Below, in pieces: positions 1 through 7,118 of a DNA stretch of 35,915 bases. Where the stretch lies: positions 1 to 35,915 of the forward strand of contig JAUXUF010000192.1 of NCBI GenBank assembly GCA_030684645.1, written 5' to 3'. A program made the position numbers and the translations under genes. The notes beneath the pieces were generated by a model. That model was not told where the DNA came from, did not search any database, and saw only the letters and a list, made by a program, of their open reading frames with translations. This DNA comes from Bacteroidota bacterium (GTDB taxonomy: Bacteria; Bacteroidota; Bacteroidia; Bacteroidales; Prolixibacteraceae). Position 1 is the stretch's first letter. Each line of letters opens with the position of its first letter.

Positions 1-325
1 TCCGAATACCACCAAAGTATGTTATAACTGTCACACTACAAATTACAACAATACCAAAAACCCGGCACATAAAACGGCCAATTATTCTACCGATTGTACT
101 TCCTGCCATACAGTCAATGCCTGGATTCCATCCACATTCAATCATACCTTGTATTTCCCGATTAATTCTGGAAAGCATTCTAACATTAGCTGTTCAATAT
201 GTCATACCACGCCAACTAATTATACGGTCTTCACTTGTATAACAGCTTCTTGTCATGCCAATGCTCATAACCGAAGCCAGGGTAGTGCCGGATGTTATAA
301 ATGTCATCCGACCGGGAAAGATTAG
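1..325 (+). CDS. Multiheme c-type cytochrome, C-terminal part (5' end outside window)
   Basis: The reading frame is open from base 2 to the TAG at 323-325 and encodes the last 107 residues of a protein that starts before the window. It contains five heme c attachment motifs: CYNCH, CTSCH, CSICH, a spaced CITASCH (CX4CH) and CYKCH. This matches the cytochrome c3/c7-like multiheme families that carry electrons in the periplasm or at the cell surface. It is a paralogue of the cytochrome at 2312-3541. The first 75 bases are identical to 3178-3252, after which the two genes diverge while keeping the same motif order. The beta-barrel gene at 369 follows 43 bp downstream on the same strand and may be co-transcribed. 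Number of hemes and signal peptide cannot be judged because the 5' end is missing. Confidence in the family is high; the electron-transfer partner is unknown. Confidence 0.9.
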   Translation, partial: PNTTKVCYNCHTTNYNNTKNPAHKTANYSTDCTSCHTVNAWIPSTFNHTLYFPINSGKHSNISCSICHTTPTNYTVFTCITASCHANAHNRSQGSAGCYKCHPTGKD

Positions 326-368
326 AAGGAAAAATGAAAATCTGGAGAAATAAACAGCGAAGAATCTA

Positions 369-1985
369 ATGAGAAAAAGAAAATACACCTTACTGGCAGG
401 AATGATTTTATCACTTTTTAATCTTTATGGTCAGGAATTTAGGCCCCTGGCCGAAGGAAAAGTTTCCTATATCACCTCTCAGAATATCTATGTGAAATTT
501 GAACAAGCCGGAACAGTTCAGGCCGGTGATACCATTTATATCCGAAAGGACGAGAAGTTAATCCCTCTGTTTGTTTCTGAATCGGTTTCTTCTACCTCAT
601 GTGTCGGGAAACCGATGGGAATTTTTGATCTTAAAATTGCTGATGTCGTTTTAGCAAAAAGCAGGATTCCAGAAAAACTAATTAAAGAACAGGCTGCTGT
701 AAATGCAGCTACAGTCAAAGTTTCCAATCTGCAGGACACTGTCCTGGCAGCGAATAAGGCAAAGATTCCCGAACCTGAAATGAAACAAAAAATAAGAGGG
801 CGTTTGGCCTTATCGTCCTACTCCAGCTTTTCAAATTCTTCTGCATTCAATCAACGGATGAGATATACATTTTCTTTATCAGCAGATCATATTTCCGGAA
901 GCAAATTTTCTGCGGATAGTTATATTCTGCTTACGCACAAGCTTAATCATTGGGCAGAAGTGAAGGATAATGTCTTTAATGCCTTAAAGATTTACAGCTT
1001 GTCTGTTAATTACGATTTAAATAAACAAACCCATTTTTTAATTGGCCGGAATATCAATCCACGGATTGCGAGTGTTGGGGCAATTGACGGGATTCAGGCA
1101 GAAACAACAGTCAAAAATTTCTCTTTCGGGGCAGTTATTGGTTCCAATCCGGATTATACTGATTATAGTTTTAATCCTAAACTTTTCGAGTATGGCGCCT
1201 ATCTTTCACACGAATATAAAAACGATACCGGAAATTTATTCAGTTCATTCGGGTTTTTTCAGCAAACAAACAGAGGAATGACTGATCGCCGCTTTGCCTA
1301 TTTTCAGCATGAAAATTCGTTGATCAAAAACATAAATCTTTTTGCTTCCTGTGAATTAGACTTGTATGCCTTGAAAAATGGTCTTCCATCCAATTCCGTT
1401 AGTTTAACCAGCCTTTATCTTTCGTTGCAATACCGGATGTCCAGGAAATTATCCTTATTTGCTTCGTACGATGCCCGTAAAAATGTGATTTATTACGAGA
1501 CTTTTAAAAACTATCTCGACCAGATGCTGGAAGATGCGACCAGGCAAGGGTATCAATTCCGGATCAATTACCGGCCAGCCAATTTTATGAGTTCAGGAAT
1601 AACCGGAGGATATCGTTTCCGGAAAAACGACCTTCACCCGATGCTCAACCTCAATGGATTTTTAATGTTTCCACAAGTGCCCTGGATCAATGCATCGGTA
1701 AGCCTTTCAACCAATTGGCTTCAATCAAGCTATGTAAACGGGATGATTTATGGTGTTCGGGTCGATCGGGACATTGTTCCCTCCAAGTTAAGCAGTAGTA
1801 TATCCTACCGTCTCGTAGATAATACTTACCCGAACTCCAATACCAGTATGTTACAACACATGGCTGAGCTTGAACTTTCGTGGCAGATCAACAGAAAATT
1901 TTCCTTTTCTGTAAACTATGACGGTACATTTGATCAGACAAACAAATACAACAGCATTTACATCAATCTCATCAAACGTTTTTGA
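369..1985 (+). CDS. Outer-membrane beta-barrel protein beside multiheme cytochromes
   Basis: The product has 538 residues. Residues 1-22 form a Sec signal peptide ending LYGQ. A compact region at about 24-95, rich in beta-type hydrophobic alternation (GKVSYITSQNIYVKF, GDTIYI), may be a small SH3-like periplasmic domain. A linker follows, and from about residue 141 to the end there are alternating-residue amphipathic strands with many aromatics. The chain ends in phenylalanine, as is usual for BAM-inserted barrels. I recognise it as a conserved Bacteroidetes outer-membrane family but not as a named protein. It lies between two multiheme cytochrome genes on the same strand, so it could hold or assist a cytochrome at the outer membrane, as MtrB-type barrels do. 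That is inference from context, since no MtrB sequence signature is visible. A porin or assembly role is also possible. Confidence 0.75.
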   Translation: MRKRKYTLLAGMILSLFNLYGQEFRPLAEGKVSYITSQNIYVKFEQAGTVQAGDTIYIRKDEKLIPLFVSESVSSTSCVGKPMGIFDLKIADVVLAKSRIPEKLIKEQAAVNAATVKVSNLQDTVLAANKAKIPEPEMKQKIRGRLALSSYSSFSNSSAFNQRMRYTFSLSADHISGSKFSADSYILLTHKLNHWAEVKDNVFNALKIYSLSVNYDLNKQTHFLIGRNINPRIASVGAIDGIQAETTVKNFSFGAVIGSNPDYTDYSFNPKLFEYGAYLSHEYKNDTGNLFSSFGFFQQTNRGMTDRRFAYFQHENSLIKNINLFASCELDLYALKNGLPSNSVSLTSLYLSLQYRMSRKLSLFASYDARKNVIYYETFKNYLDQMLEDATRQGYQFRINYRPANFMSSGITGGYRFRKNDLHPMLNLNGFLMFPQVPWINASVSLSTNWLQSSYVNGMIYGVRVDRDIVPSKLSSSISYRLVDNTYPNSNTSMLQHMAELELSWQINRKFSFSVNYDGTFDQTNKYNSIYINLIKRF

Positions 1986-2311
1986 TTCGTGTATTTTAGT
2001 TGCCTTCGCTTCTTCTTCCGGAAATTAACAAACTCATTATTAAAGAGACCTTTCTCCCCAAAAAACGATTTGATATATATCAAATAAAATTTTCAGGATT
2101 AACGTTTCATCTGAGTTCAAGATGACTACATTTGAGTTGAAATCGATCTTGCCATTATTGTCATTTCAAAAAAAGGGAAAAGGAATCAGGAGGTGAAATT
2201 ATTTTCTGAATGAAAGGTAACCGCGGAGATTCCCTGCTGATGAGTTTTAAAATCATTTTTGCGTAAATGGAACGGATAATGTTCTTCATGCCATGGCTAT
2301 GAAAACTGTAA
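1986..2311. other. 326-bp gap with operator and possible eroded 5' end of cytochrome
   Basis: No intact gene is visible. The gap holds the FNR-like palindrome at 2068-2085 and a strong purine-rich AGGAGGTG at 2188-2195. An ATG at 2210, in the same frame as the cytochrome, is followed by 17 codons and then a stop at 2264-2266. A CSSCH motif occurs at 2280-2294 in a different frame, between stop codons. The AGGAGGTG, the ATG at 2210 and the misplaced heme motif together suggest that the original start of the downstream cytochrome lies here and has been broken by small mutations. This is inference. Confidence 0.4.
2068..2085. promoter_or_regulatory. FNR/CRP-family-like palindromic operator
   Basis: ATTTGATATATATCAAAT is a perfect 18-bp palindrome. 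Its core at 2070-2083 matches the classical FNR consensus TTGAT-N4-ATCAA exactly. It sits in the 326-bp gap between the beta-barrel gene and the second cytochrome, about 230 bp before the cytochrome reading frame. A CRP/FNR-family regulator responding to oxygen, nitrite or nitric oxide is the natural candidate, which fits control of an electron-transfer gene. The regulator is not in the window and a matching -7 box was not found nearby, so this is a sequence match only. Confidence 0.5.
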
Positions 2312-3541
2312 TTGAAGCAGTTTTTTCATGCTCATATCAGGAAGCACATTGGAGATTTTGGATGTAAAAGTACGCTTGGGCCAGCATGTGAAAGATGTCA
2401 TAATACGAATGCCTGGATTATGGAAAATACGATTACAATGCACCAGTTGAGCCGTTTTCCCTTGCAAGGGAATCACGCTGTTCTTGATTGTTCATCCTGT
2501 CATAAATCTTCATCCAGACTGCAGTATGAGCCGCTTGGTGTTGAGTGTGTCGATTGCCATAGGAAAGATTACCAGGCTACACATTCTCCGGATCATCAAA
2601 AATTAAATTACCCAACCAATTGTGTAGAGTGTCATGGTGAAAAGGCTACAGGTTGGACCTCGTCCAGTTTTAATCATGAAGCCTTCCCACTCACCAACGG
2701 ACACAACATCAGTTGTGTTGAATGTCATACAAATGGAAGTTATCAGAAGATATCAAACGAATGCGTTTCCTGCCACCAGGTACAGTACACCAATGCCAAA
2801 GGGCATGTAGCTTCCAATTTTCCTACCGATTGCACGATATGTCACAATTCAGTGAACTGGCTTCAATCCACCTTTAACCATGCCACAACTAATTTCCCGC
2901 TTACTGGCGCTCATATCCCGGTTGATTGTGTCCGCTGCCACGCCACGGGTTATGTCGGGACATCAACCGCATGCAACAGTTGTCATCAAACGAATTATAA
3001 CCAAACCACAAATCCTAATCATCAAACATTAGGCTTGTCGGCTATCTGTACTGATTGTCATACTACCGTTCCCGGCTGGCAACCGGCTTCATTCCCCATT
3101 CACAGCAATTACTATCTGTTGACCGGCGGTCATGCTGTTGTGGCCAACGACTGTGCGGCCTGCCATAAAGGTGTGTCTCCGAATACCACCAAAGTATGTT
3201 ATAACTGTCACACTACAAATTACAACAATACCAAAAACCCGGCACATAAAACAGCCCAATTTCCTACAGATTGTACAATTTGTCATTCAGTAAATGCGTG
3301 GATACCATCAACCTACAATCATGACTTACAGTATTTCCCGATTTACAGTGGGAAACATCAGGGCAGATGGACGCTTTGTTCGGAATGCCATACCACAGCA
3401 TCAAACTATGCTGTATTCAGCTGTATAATCTGTCATGAGCATAGCAACAAAGCTTCGGTTGATAATGATCATAGCGGTGTAAAAGGTTATTCTTATACCG
3501 GTACATCATGCTATACCTGTCATCCACAAGGTAGAAACTAA
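2312..3541 (+). CDS. 16-heme-motif c-type cytochrome, probably 5'-truncated or frameshifted
   Basis: The frame opens at a TTG (2312), directly after an in-frame TAA, and runs 409 codons. It carries sixteen CXXCH motifs in regular pairs (from CERCH at about residue 26 to CYTCH near the end), with recurring G-x-H and N-H histidines that could be distal heme ligands. This is the doubled-CXXCH, cytochrome c3-like architecture. No signal peptide or membrane segment precedes the first heme motif, although heme attachment needs export to the periplasm. The only start is TTG, and a CSSCH lies just upstream in another frame. I therefore think the gene has lost its 5' end by frameshift, or that there is a sequence error. 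The 3' half is closely related to the partial cytochrome at the window start. It sits downstream of an FNR-like site and upstream of the RRE/HprK-like gene. Confidence 0.7.
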   Translation: MKQFFHAHIRKHIGDFGCKSTLGPACERCHNTNAWIMENTITMHQLSRFPLQGNHAVLDCSSCHKSSSRLQYEPLGVECVDCHRKDYQATHSPDHQKLNYPTNCVECHGEKATGWTSSSFNHEAFPLTNGHNISCVECHTNGSYQKISNECVSCHQVQYTNAKGHVASNFPTDCTICHNSVNWLQSTFNHATTNFPLTGAHIPVDCVRCHATGYVGTSTACNSCHQTNYNQTTNPNHQTLGLSAICTDCHTTVPGWQPASFPIHSNYYLLTGGHAVVANDCAACHKGVSPNTTKVCYNCHTTNYNNTKNPAHKTAQFPTDCTICHSVNAWIPSTYNHDLQYFPIYSGKHQGRWTLCSECHTTASNYAVFSCIICHEHSNKASVDNDHSGVKGYSYTGTSCYTCHPQGRN

Positions 3542-3590
3542 AAAAGTAAAAAATCCAGGTTAACAGAAATTTGCAGGAATTGTGGTATAA

Positions 3591-3629
3591 TCCGGATTCT
3601 GATGAAATCCGGGGACACCTTAAATCCGG
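3591..3629 (+). promoter_or_regulatory. Alternative-hairpin repeat after the cytochrome gene
   Basis: CCGGATT at 3592-3598 can pair with AATCCGG at 3606-3612 (7 bp, 7-nt loop) or with the second copy at 3623-3629. There is no T-run after either hairpin, so it is a poor intrinsic terminator. It may instead be an mRNA end or leader structure for the gene at 3713. Confidence 0.25.
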
Positions 3630-3712
3630 TGATTATGTCTGCATTGTAGCAAATAGTTTTTATCTTTAATAAAGATTAATCGCCATATCTATACCTGACC
3701 AAATTAACTTTA

Positions 3713-4858
3713 ATGCCTGCAATTCCGCATATTAAAAAGAAGATCGGACGTGCTTACCTGGTCTGGTTTCAAAACAGTAATTTATACCTTCAACTGGAAG
3801 AGCCTGCCTGGTTTGTTTTCAGTAAAACGATAAAGAGGTACAAACCTGACACTATTGTTGAAGCATTTTCCGTCCGATATGGAATATCACTTGGAGAAAG
3901 TTCCTCATTTGTCAGGGAGATCCGCCTGAAGATTGAAAAGATGAATCAAACAGACCATGTTCGGGATCAAGTAAATGAATTTTCAATCGATCTGAATAAA
4001 CTCACATTTCTACCTTTTTCTGTTCATCGCTACCGACTGGGAAATAAATTGGTTGAATTTTCATTTGAAACCCACATTTTTGAGCATTACCTGCACCCTT
4101 TGATCTGCCATTTTGAAACCACTGAAGAGGTCAATGAAATAACTCTTTTTGAATTATTTGCCCATCAGGAGCAAATTGTTTTTCGGTTTAACGGCGAGGT
4201 GAAGGGAATCTGGACTAAAGACGAGACGCAATTGGCAAAAGGACTGATCTTTATGTTCCTGATCAATGTGATGTATGACAAAACTGATACTGACTGGCTA
4301 ATGACGGTTCATGCTTCGGCTATCACGAATGGTAAGAAAACTATTTTATTCTCAGCGCCTCCCAACCATGGGAAAACCACCATCGCTGCTTTGCTTCAAA
4401 AACTTGGGTATCAACTAATTTCTGACGATTTTGTACCCATTGACCGGAATTCGTTGATGGCGCATCCCTTTCCCATTGCCATGTCGGTGAAAGAAACTTC
4501 GATGTATTTGCTCTCTCCACTATTCCCGGCATTGAATCAAAAACCACTAAACTATATTTCTCTGGAAAAAAGCGTGCGGTATTTAGCTCCTGACTTTAAC
4601 CGAAGCATGCAAGAAGCGGTTTTCCCAGTTCATGAATTTATTTTTATACACTACGACCGGTCTGTTGATTTCATCTGGGAAAAGCTGGATCCGGTAAGGG
4701 CTGTAAAGTTGCTTCTTGATCAGGCCTGGATAGTTCCAACAAGAGGAAATGCAGAGCTTTTATTCAACCGGATTTTGCAGATGCCGTTTTATCAGCTTAC
4801 CTATTCGAACAATCAAAAAGCACTGGATGCAATAACCAATCTGTTTGATCAGGACTAA
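3713..4858 (+). CDS. PqqD/RRE-like domain fused to HPr-kinase-like ATPase
   Basis: The product has 381 residues and no signal peptide, so it is cytoplasmic. Residues about 13-75 look like a PqqD-type recognition domain: a beta segment (YLVWFQNSNLYLQL), the P-A-W/F-x-V-F element, then helices. The C-terminal half resembles the HPr Ser-kinase/phosphorylase fold. It has VHASAI at 199-204, a Walker A of unusual composition (A215-P-P-N-H-G-K-T222) and a following acidic pair in LISDDFVPI (D238, D239). HprK-like proteins with PqqD-like domains occur in peptide-modification (RiPP) and exosortase-linked systems. Here no radical-SAM enzyme, precursor peptide or HPr is in sight. It follows the cytochrome gene by 171 bp on the same strand. 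The substrate is unknown. Fold assignment is fairly sure; a link to the cytochromes is inference. Confidence 0.65.
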   Translation: MPAIPHIKKKIGRAYLVWFQNSNLYLQLEEPAWFVFSKTIKRYKPDTIVEAFSVRYGISLGESSSFVREIRLKIEKMNQTDHVRDQVNEFSIDLNKLTFLPFSVHRYRLGNKLVEFSFETHIFEHYLHPLICHFETTEEVNEITLFELFAHQEQIVFRFNGEVKGIWTKDETQLAKGLIFMFLINVMYDKTDTDWLMTVHASAITNGKKTILFSAPPNHGKTTIAALLQKLGYQLISDDFVPIDRNSLMAHPFPIAMSVKETSMYLLSPLFPALNQKPLNYISLEKSVRYLAPDFNRSMQEAVFPVHEFIFIHYDRSVDFIWEKLDPVRAVKLLLDQAWIVPTRGNAELLFNRILQMPFYQLTYSNNQKALDAITNLFDQD

Positions 4859-4927
4859 GCTGGAAATGTATTTTTACCCTGAAACTTTCGATGAACCCCA
4901 GTGAGAGTATGGCTTGAAGTCCGGAAT

Positions 4928-6475
4928 TTACAATTTGGCGAACAGTTTTTTCAGGCTGACCTCACCGATAATGATGTTTTTCAATTCACTGATAGCTACA
5001 CGGTCCTGAAGCATAGTGTCGCGGTAACGAATGGTCACTGTCTGGTCTTCCAGGGTGATATGATCCACGGTTACACAGAAAGGCGTACCAATGGCATCCT
5101 GGCGGCGATAACGTTTACCGATTGAATCTTTTTCGTCGTACTGGCAATTGAAATCAAACTTCAGGTCTTCAATAATCTCACGAGCTTTTTCTGAAAGTCC
5201 GTCCTTCTTCATCAAAGGCATAACGGCCAGTTTGACCGGAGCCAGTGGCGCAGGCAGACGTAAAACCACACGCATGTCTTTTTTCCCTTCGCTGATCAAT
5301 TCTTCTTCGGAGTAGGATGCAGCCATGATTTGCAGGAACATCCGGTCAACTCCAATCGAAGTCTCAACCACGAACGGAACGTATGATTCGTTTAATTCCG
5401 GATCAAAGTATTGAATTTTCTTGCCTGAATACTGCTGGTGCTGCGAAAGGTCAAAATCGGTGCGAGAGTGAATTCCTTCTACTTCCTTGAACCCGAATGG
5501 AAAGCGATATTCAACGTCAACCGCCGCATTGGCATAGTGCGCCAATTTATCGTGTTCGTGGAAACGGTAGTTTTCGCTGCCAAACCCAAGGGCCTGGTGC
5601 CAGTTCATACGTGTTTGTTTCCATTTCTGAAACCATTCCAGTTCGCTTCCAGGACGAACAAAAAACTGCAATTCCATCTGTTCGAATTCGCGCATCCGGA
5701 AGATAAACTGACGGGCAACAATTTCGTTGCGGAAAGCCTTTCCGATCTGGGCAATCCCAAACGGAATTTTCATTCGCCCGGTTTTCTGCACATTCAGATA
5801 ATTGACAAAAATACCCTGGGCCGTTTCGGGTCGAAGAAAAATCTTCTGTGCGCCATCGGCTGTCGATCCCATATCGGTTGAAAACATCAGGTTAAACTGC
5901 CGGACATCGGTCCAGTTGCGGGTTCCGGAAATCGGGCAAACAATTTCCTGATCGATGATGATCTGTTTCAGTTCGTCCAGGTTACTGTCGTTCAGCGCTT
6001 TTACAAACCGGCTTTGCAGTTCGTCCCATTTTTGCTGATATTCCAGTACGCGGCCATTGGTTTCGCGAAATTGTTTTTCGTCAAAGGTTTCGCCAAACCG
6101 TTTCCGCGATTTCTCGATTTCCTTTTCAATTTTATCTTCGTATTTGGCCAGTTGTTCTTCGATCAGAACATCAGCACGGTATCTTTTTTTCGAATCCTTG
6201 TTATCAATCAGCGGGTCGTTGAACGCGTCAACGTGGCCTGAAGCTTTCCAAATGGTAGGGTGCATGAAGATAGCAGAATCGATTCCGACAATATTTTCGT
6301 TCAGCAGAACCATGGAGTCCCACCAGTATTTTTTGATGTTGTTTTTTAATTCCACGCCGTTTTGCCCGTAATCGTAAACGGCGCCCAATCCATCGTATAT
6401 TTCACTCGACTGAAATACAAATCCATATTCTTTACAATGAGCAACCAGTTTTTTAAATAAATCTTCCTGAGCCAT
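4928..6475 (-). CDS. glyQS: Glycyl-tRNA synthetase, single-chain dimeric type
   Basis: This class II aminoacyl-tRNA synthetase charges tRNA-Gly with glycine. At 515 residues it is the alpha2 type shared with eukaryotes, archaea and many bacteria, not the alpha2beta2 type of Escherichia coli. The N-terminus (AHCKEYGFVFQSSEIYDGL) is typical. Motif 2 appears as AFRNEI followed by RMREFEQME, the substrate-binding RPETAQGIF is present, and motif 3 is in TSIGVDRMF. The C-terminal anticodon-binding domain runs from about residue 410. The ATG at 6473-6475 gives a normal N-terminus. It lies convergent to the RRE/HprK-like gene, with 69 bp between the two stops. Confidence 0.97.
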   Translation of the reverse strand: MAQEDLFKKLVAHCKEYGFVFQSSEIYDGLGAVYDYGQNGVELKNNIKKYWWDSMVLLNENIVGIDSAIFMHPTIWKASGHVDAFNDPLIDNKDSKKRYRADVLIEEQLAKYEDKIEKEIEKSRKRFGETFDEKQFRETNGRVLEYQQKWDELQSRFVKALNDSNLDELKQIIIDQEIVCPISGTRNWTDVRQFNLMFSTDMGSTADGAQKIFLRPETAQGIFVNYLNVQKTGRMKIPFGIAQIGKAFRNEIVARQFIFRMREFEQMELQFFVRPGSELEWFQKWKQTRMNWHQALGFGSENYRFHEHDKLAHYANAAVDVEYRFPFGFKEVEGIHSRTDFDLSQHQQYSGKKIQYFDPELNESYVPFVVETSIGVDRMFLQIMAASYSEEELISEGKKDMRVVLRLPAPLAPVKLAVMPLMKKDGLSEKAREIIEDLKFDFNCQYDEKDSIGKRYRRQDAIGTPFCVTVDHITLEDQTVTIRYRDTMLQDRVAISELKNIIIGEVSLKKLFAKL

Positions 6476-6482
6476 AACGATA

Positions 6483-6549
6483 TAATTGGTTATTGATTAT
6501 TGATTATTGGTAATTGGTTATTCCGGGTTCCGGGTTCCGGGTTCCGGGT
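6483..6549. repeat. Heptad minisatellite changing from AT-rich to GC-rich units
   Basis: The stretch reads in one continuous 7-nt register: TAATTGG, TTATTGA, TTATTGA, TTATTGG, TAATTGG, TTATTCC, then GGGTTCC three times and GGGT. Five AT-rich units lead through one hybrid unit into the GC-rich units. It lies between the glyQS start and the DUF4834 stop, so it falls in the glyQS leader or promoter region. Confidence 0.8.
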
Positions 6550-6575
6550 AAAGCGATCTTGAATTTGGAATGGTG

Positions 6576-6845
6576 TTATTCTATTTCCTCGAAGTCAACA
6601 TATTCCCCTTCTGTATTTCGGGTCCGACTTTGCTCACTTCGTGGCTTCTCAACAGTGACTTCACCTTCGCGTTTCTGTTCACGGGCATTCGACGACTGCC
6701 GTGCCTGCATATTGTTTACAGCTTTTTTAACCACAATGGGGAAAAGTAAGCGACCGGCAAATTTTAATGCGTAGTATATGACCACGATTATGCCGACAGT
6801 CCTTAAAAAATTAGTGAGGACAAGCATGACAAATAAGAAATTCAT
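6576..6845 (-). CDS. Small DUF4834-like membrane protein
   Basis: The 89-residue product has a hydrophobic N-terminal segment (about residues 2-28). A short basic stretch (KFAGRLLFP, VVKKAV), a charged disordered tail and the C-terminal EYVDFEEIE follow. This layout matches the Bacteroidetes DUF4834 family, whose function is unknown. The protein is probably anchored in the inner membrane with its tail in the cytoplasm. It is 100 bp upstream of glyQS on the same strand, separated by the heptad repeat. Start choice is supported by an ATG at 6843-6845 immediately before the hydrophobic segment. Confidence 0.65.
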   Translation of the reverse strand: MNFLFVMLVLTNFLRTVGIIVVIYYALKFAGRLLFPIVVKKAVNNMQARQSSNAREQKREGEVTVEKPRSEQSRTRNTEGEYVDFEEIE

Positions 6846-6962
6846 AATTGGTATTAATATAAGCCGCTAAAATTAGTAATAAATTGGGAAACGACCATGT
6901 TTAAAAATTCGGGCAATATCTCAAGCGGTGAACTTCATTTTTTCTTAACATACAACAAAAAA

Positions 6963-7095
6963 AAGACTGTCTCAAAAGTCATTAATCAGGTCATCCTGAA
7001 CTTGTTTCAGGATTTCGAAGCGCTTTAAACCTGAACCCTGAATAACTTCCGGGTAACGATTTTAGCGCTTATAATGACCATTGAGAAAGTCTCTT
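6963..7095. repeat. MITE/REP-like inverted-repeat element
   Basis: Imperfect terminal inverted repeats at 6963-6984 and 7072-7095 share TCTCAA-nn-GTCATTA when one is reverse-complemented. They flank about 87 bp that contain a perfect 8-bp hairpin (ATCCTGAA at 6993-7000, TTCAGGAT at 7006-7013). The hairpin sequence is of a kind common between genes in Bacteroidetes. There is no coding capacity. It lies just 3' of the DUF5723 gene (stop at 7119) and may also stop its transcript. Confidence 0.55.
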
Positions 7096-7118
7096 AAAAA
7101 TAGCCGATCTACTGAATT

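Noticed and set aside
3602-3649. 15-codon ORF starting MKSGDTL before the RRE-HprK gene, considered as a RiPP precursor
   Set aside because: Too short, no leader/core pattern or Cys/Ser/Thr-rich core, and it overlaps the hairpin repeats.
4341-4547. Antisense open frames inside the RRE-HprK gene and many other genes
   Set aside because: They are shadows of well-supported genes with no family features.
6483-6549. Heptad array considered as a CRISPR or iteron origin
   Set aside because: Units are 7 nt without spacers, and no cas, rep or dnaA-type gene or DnaA boxes are near.
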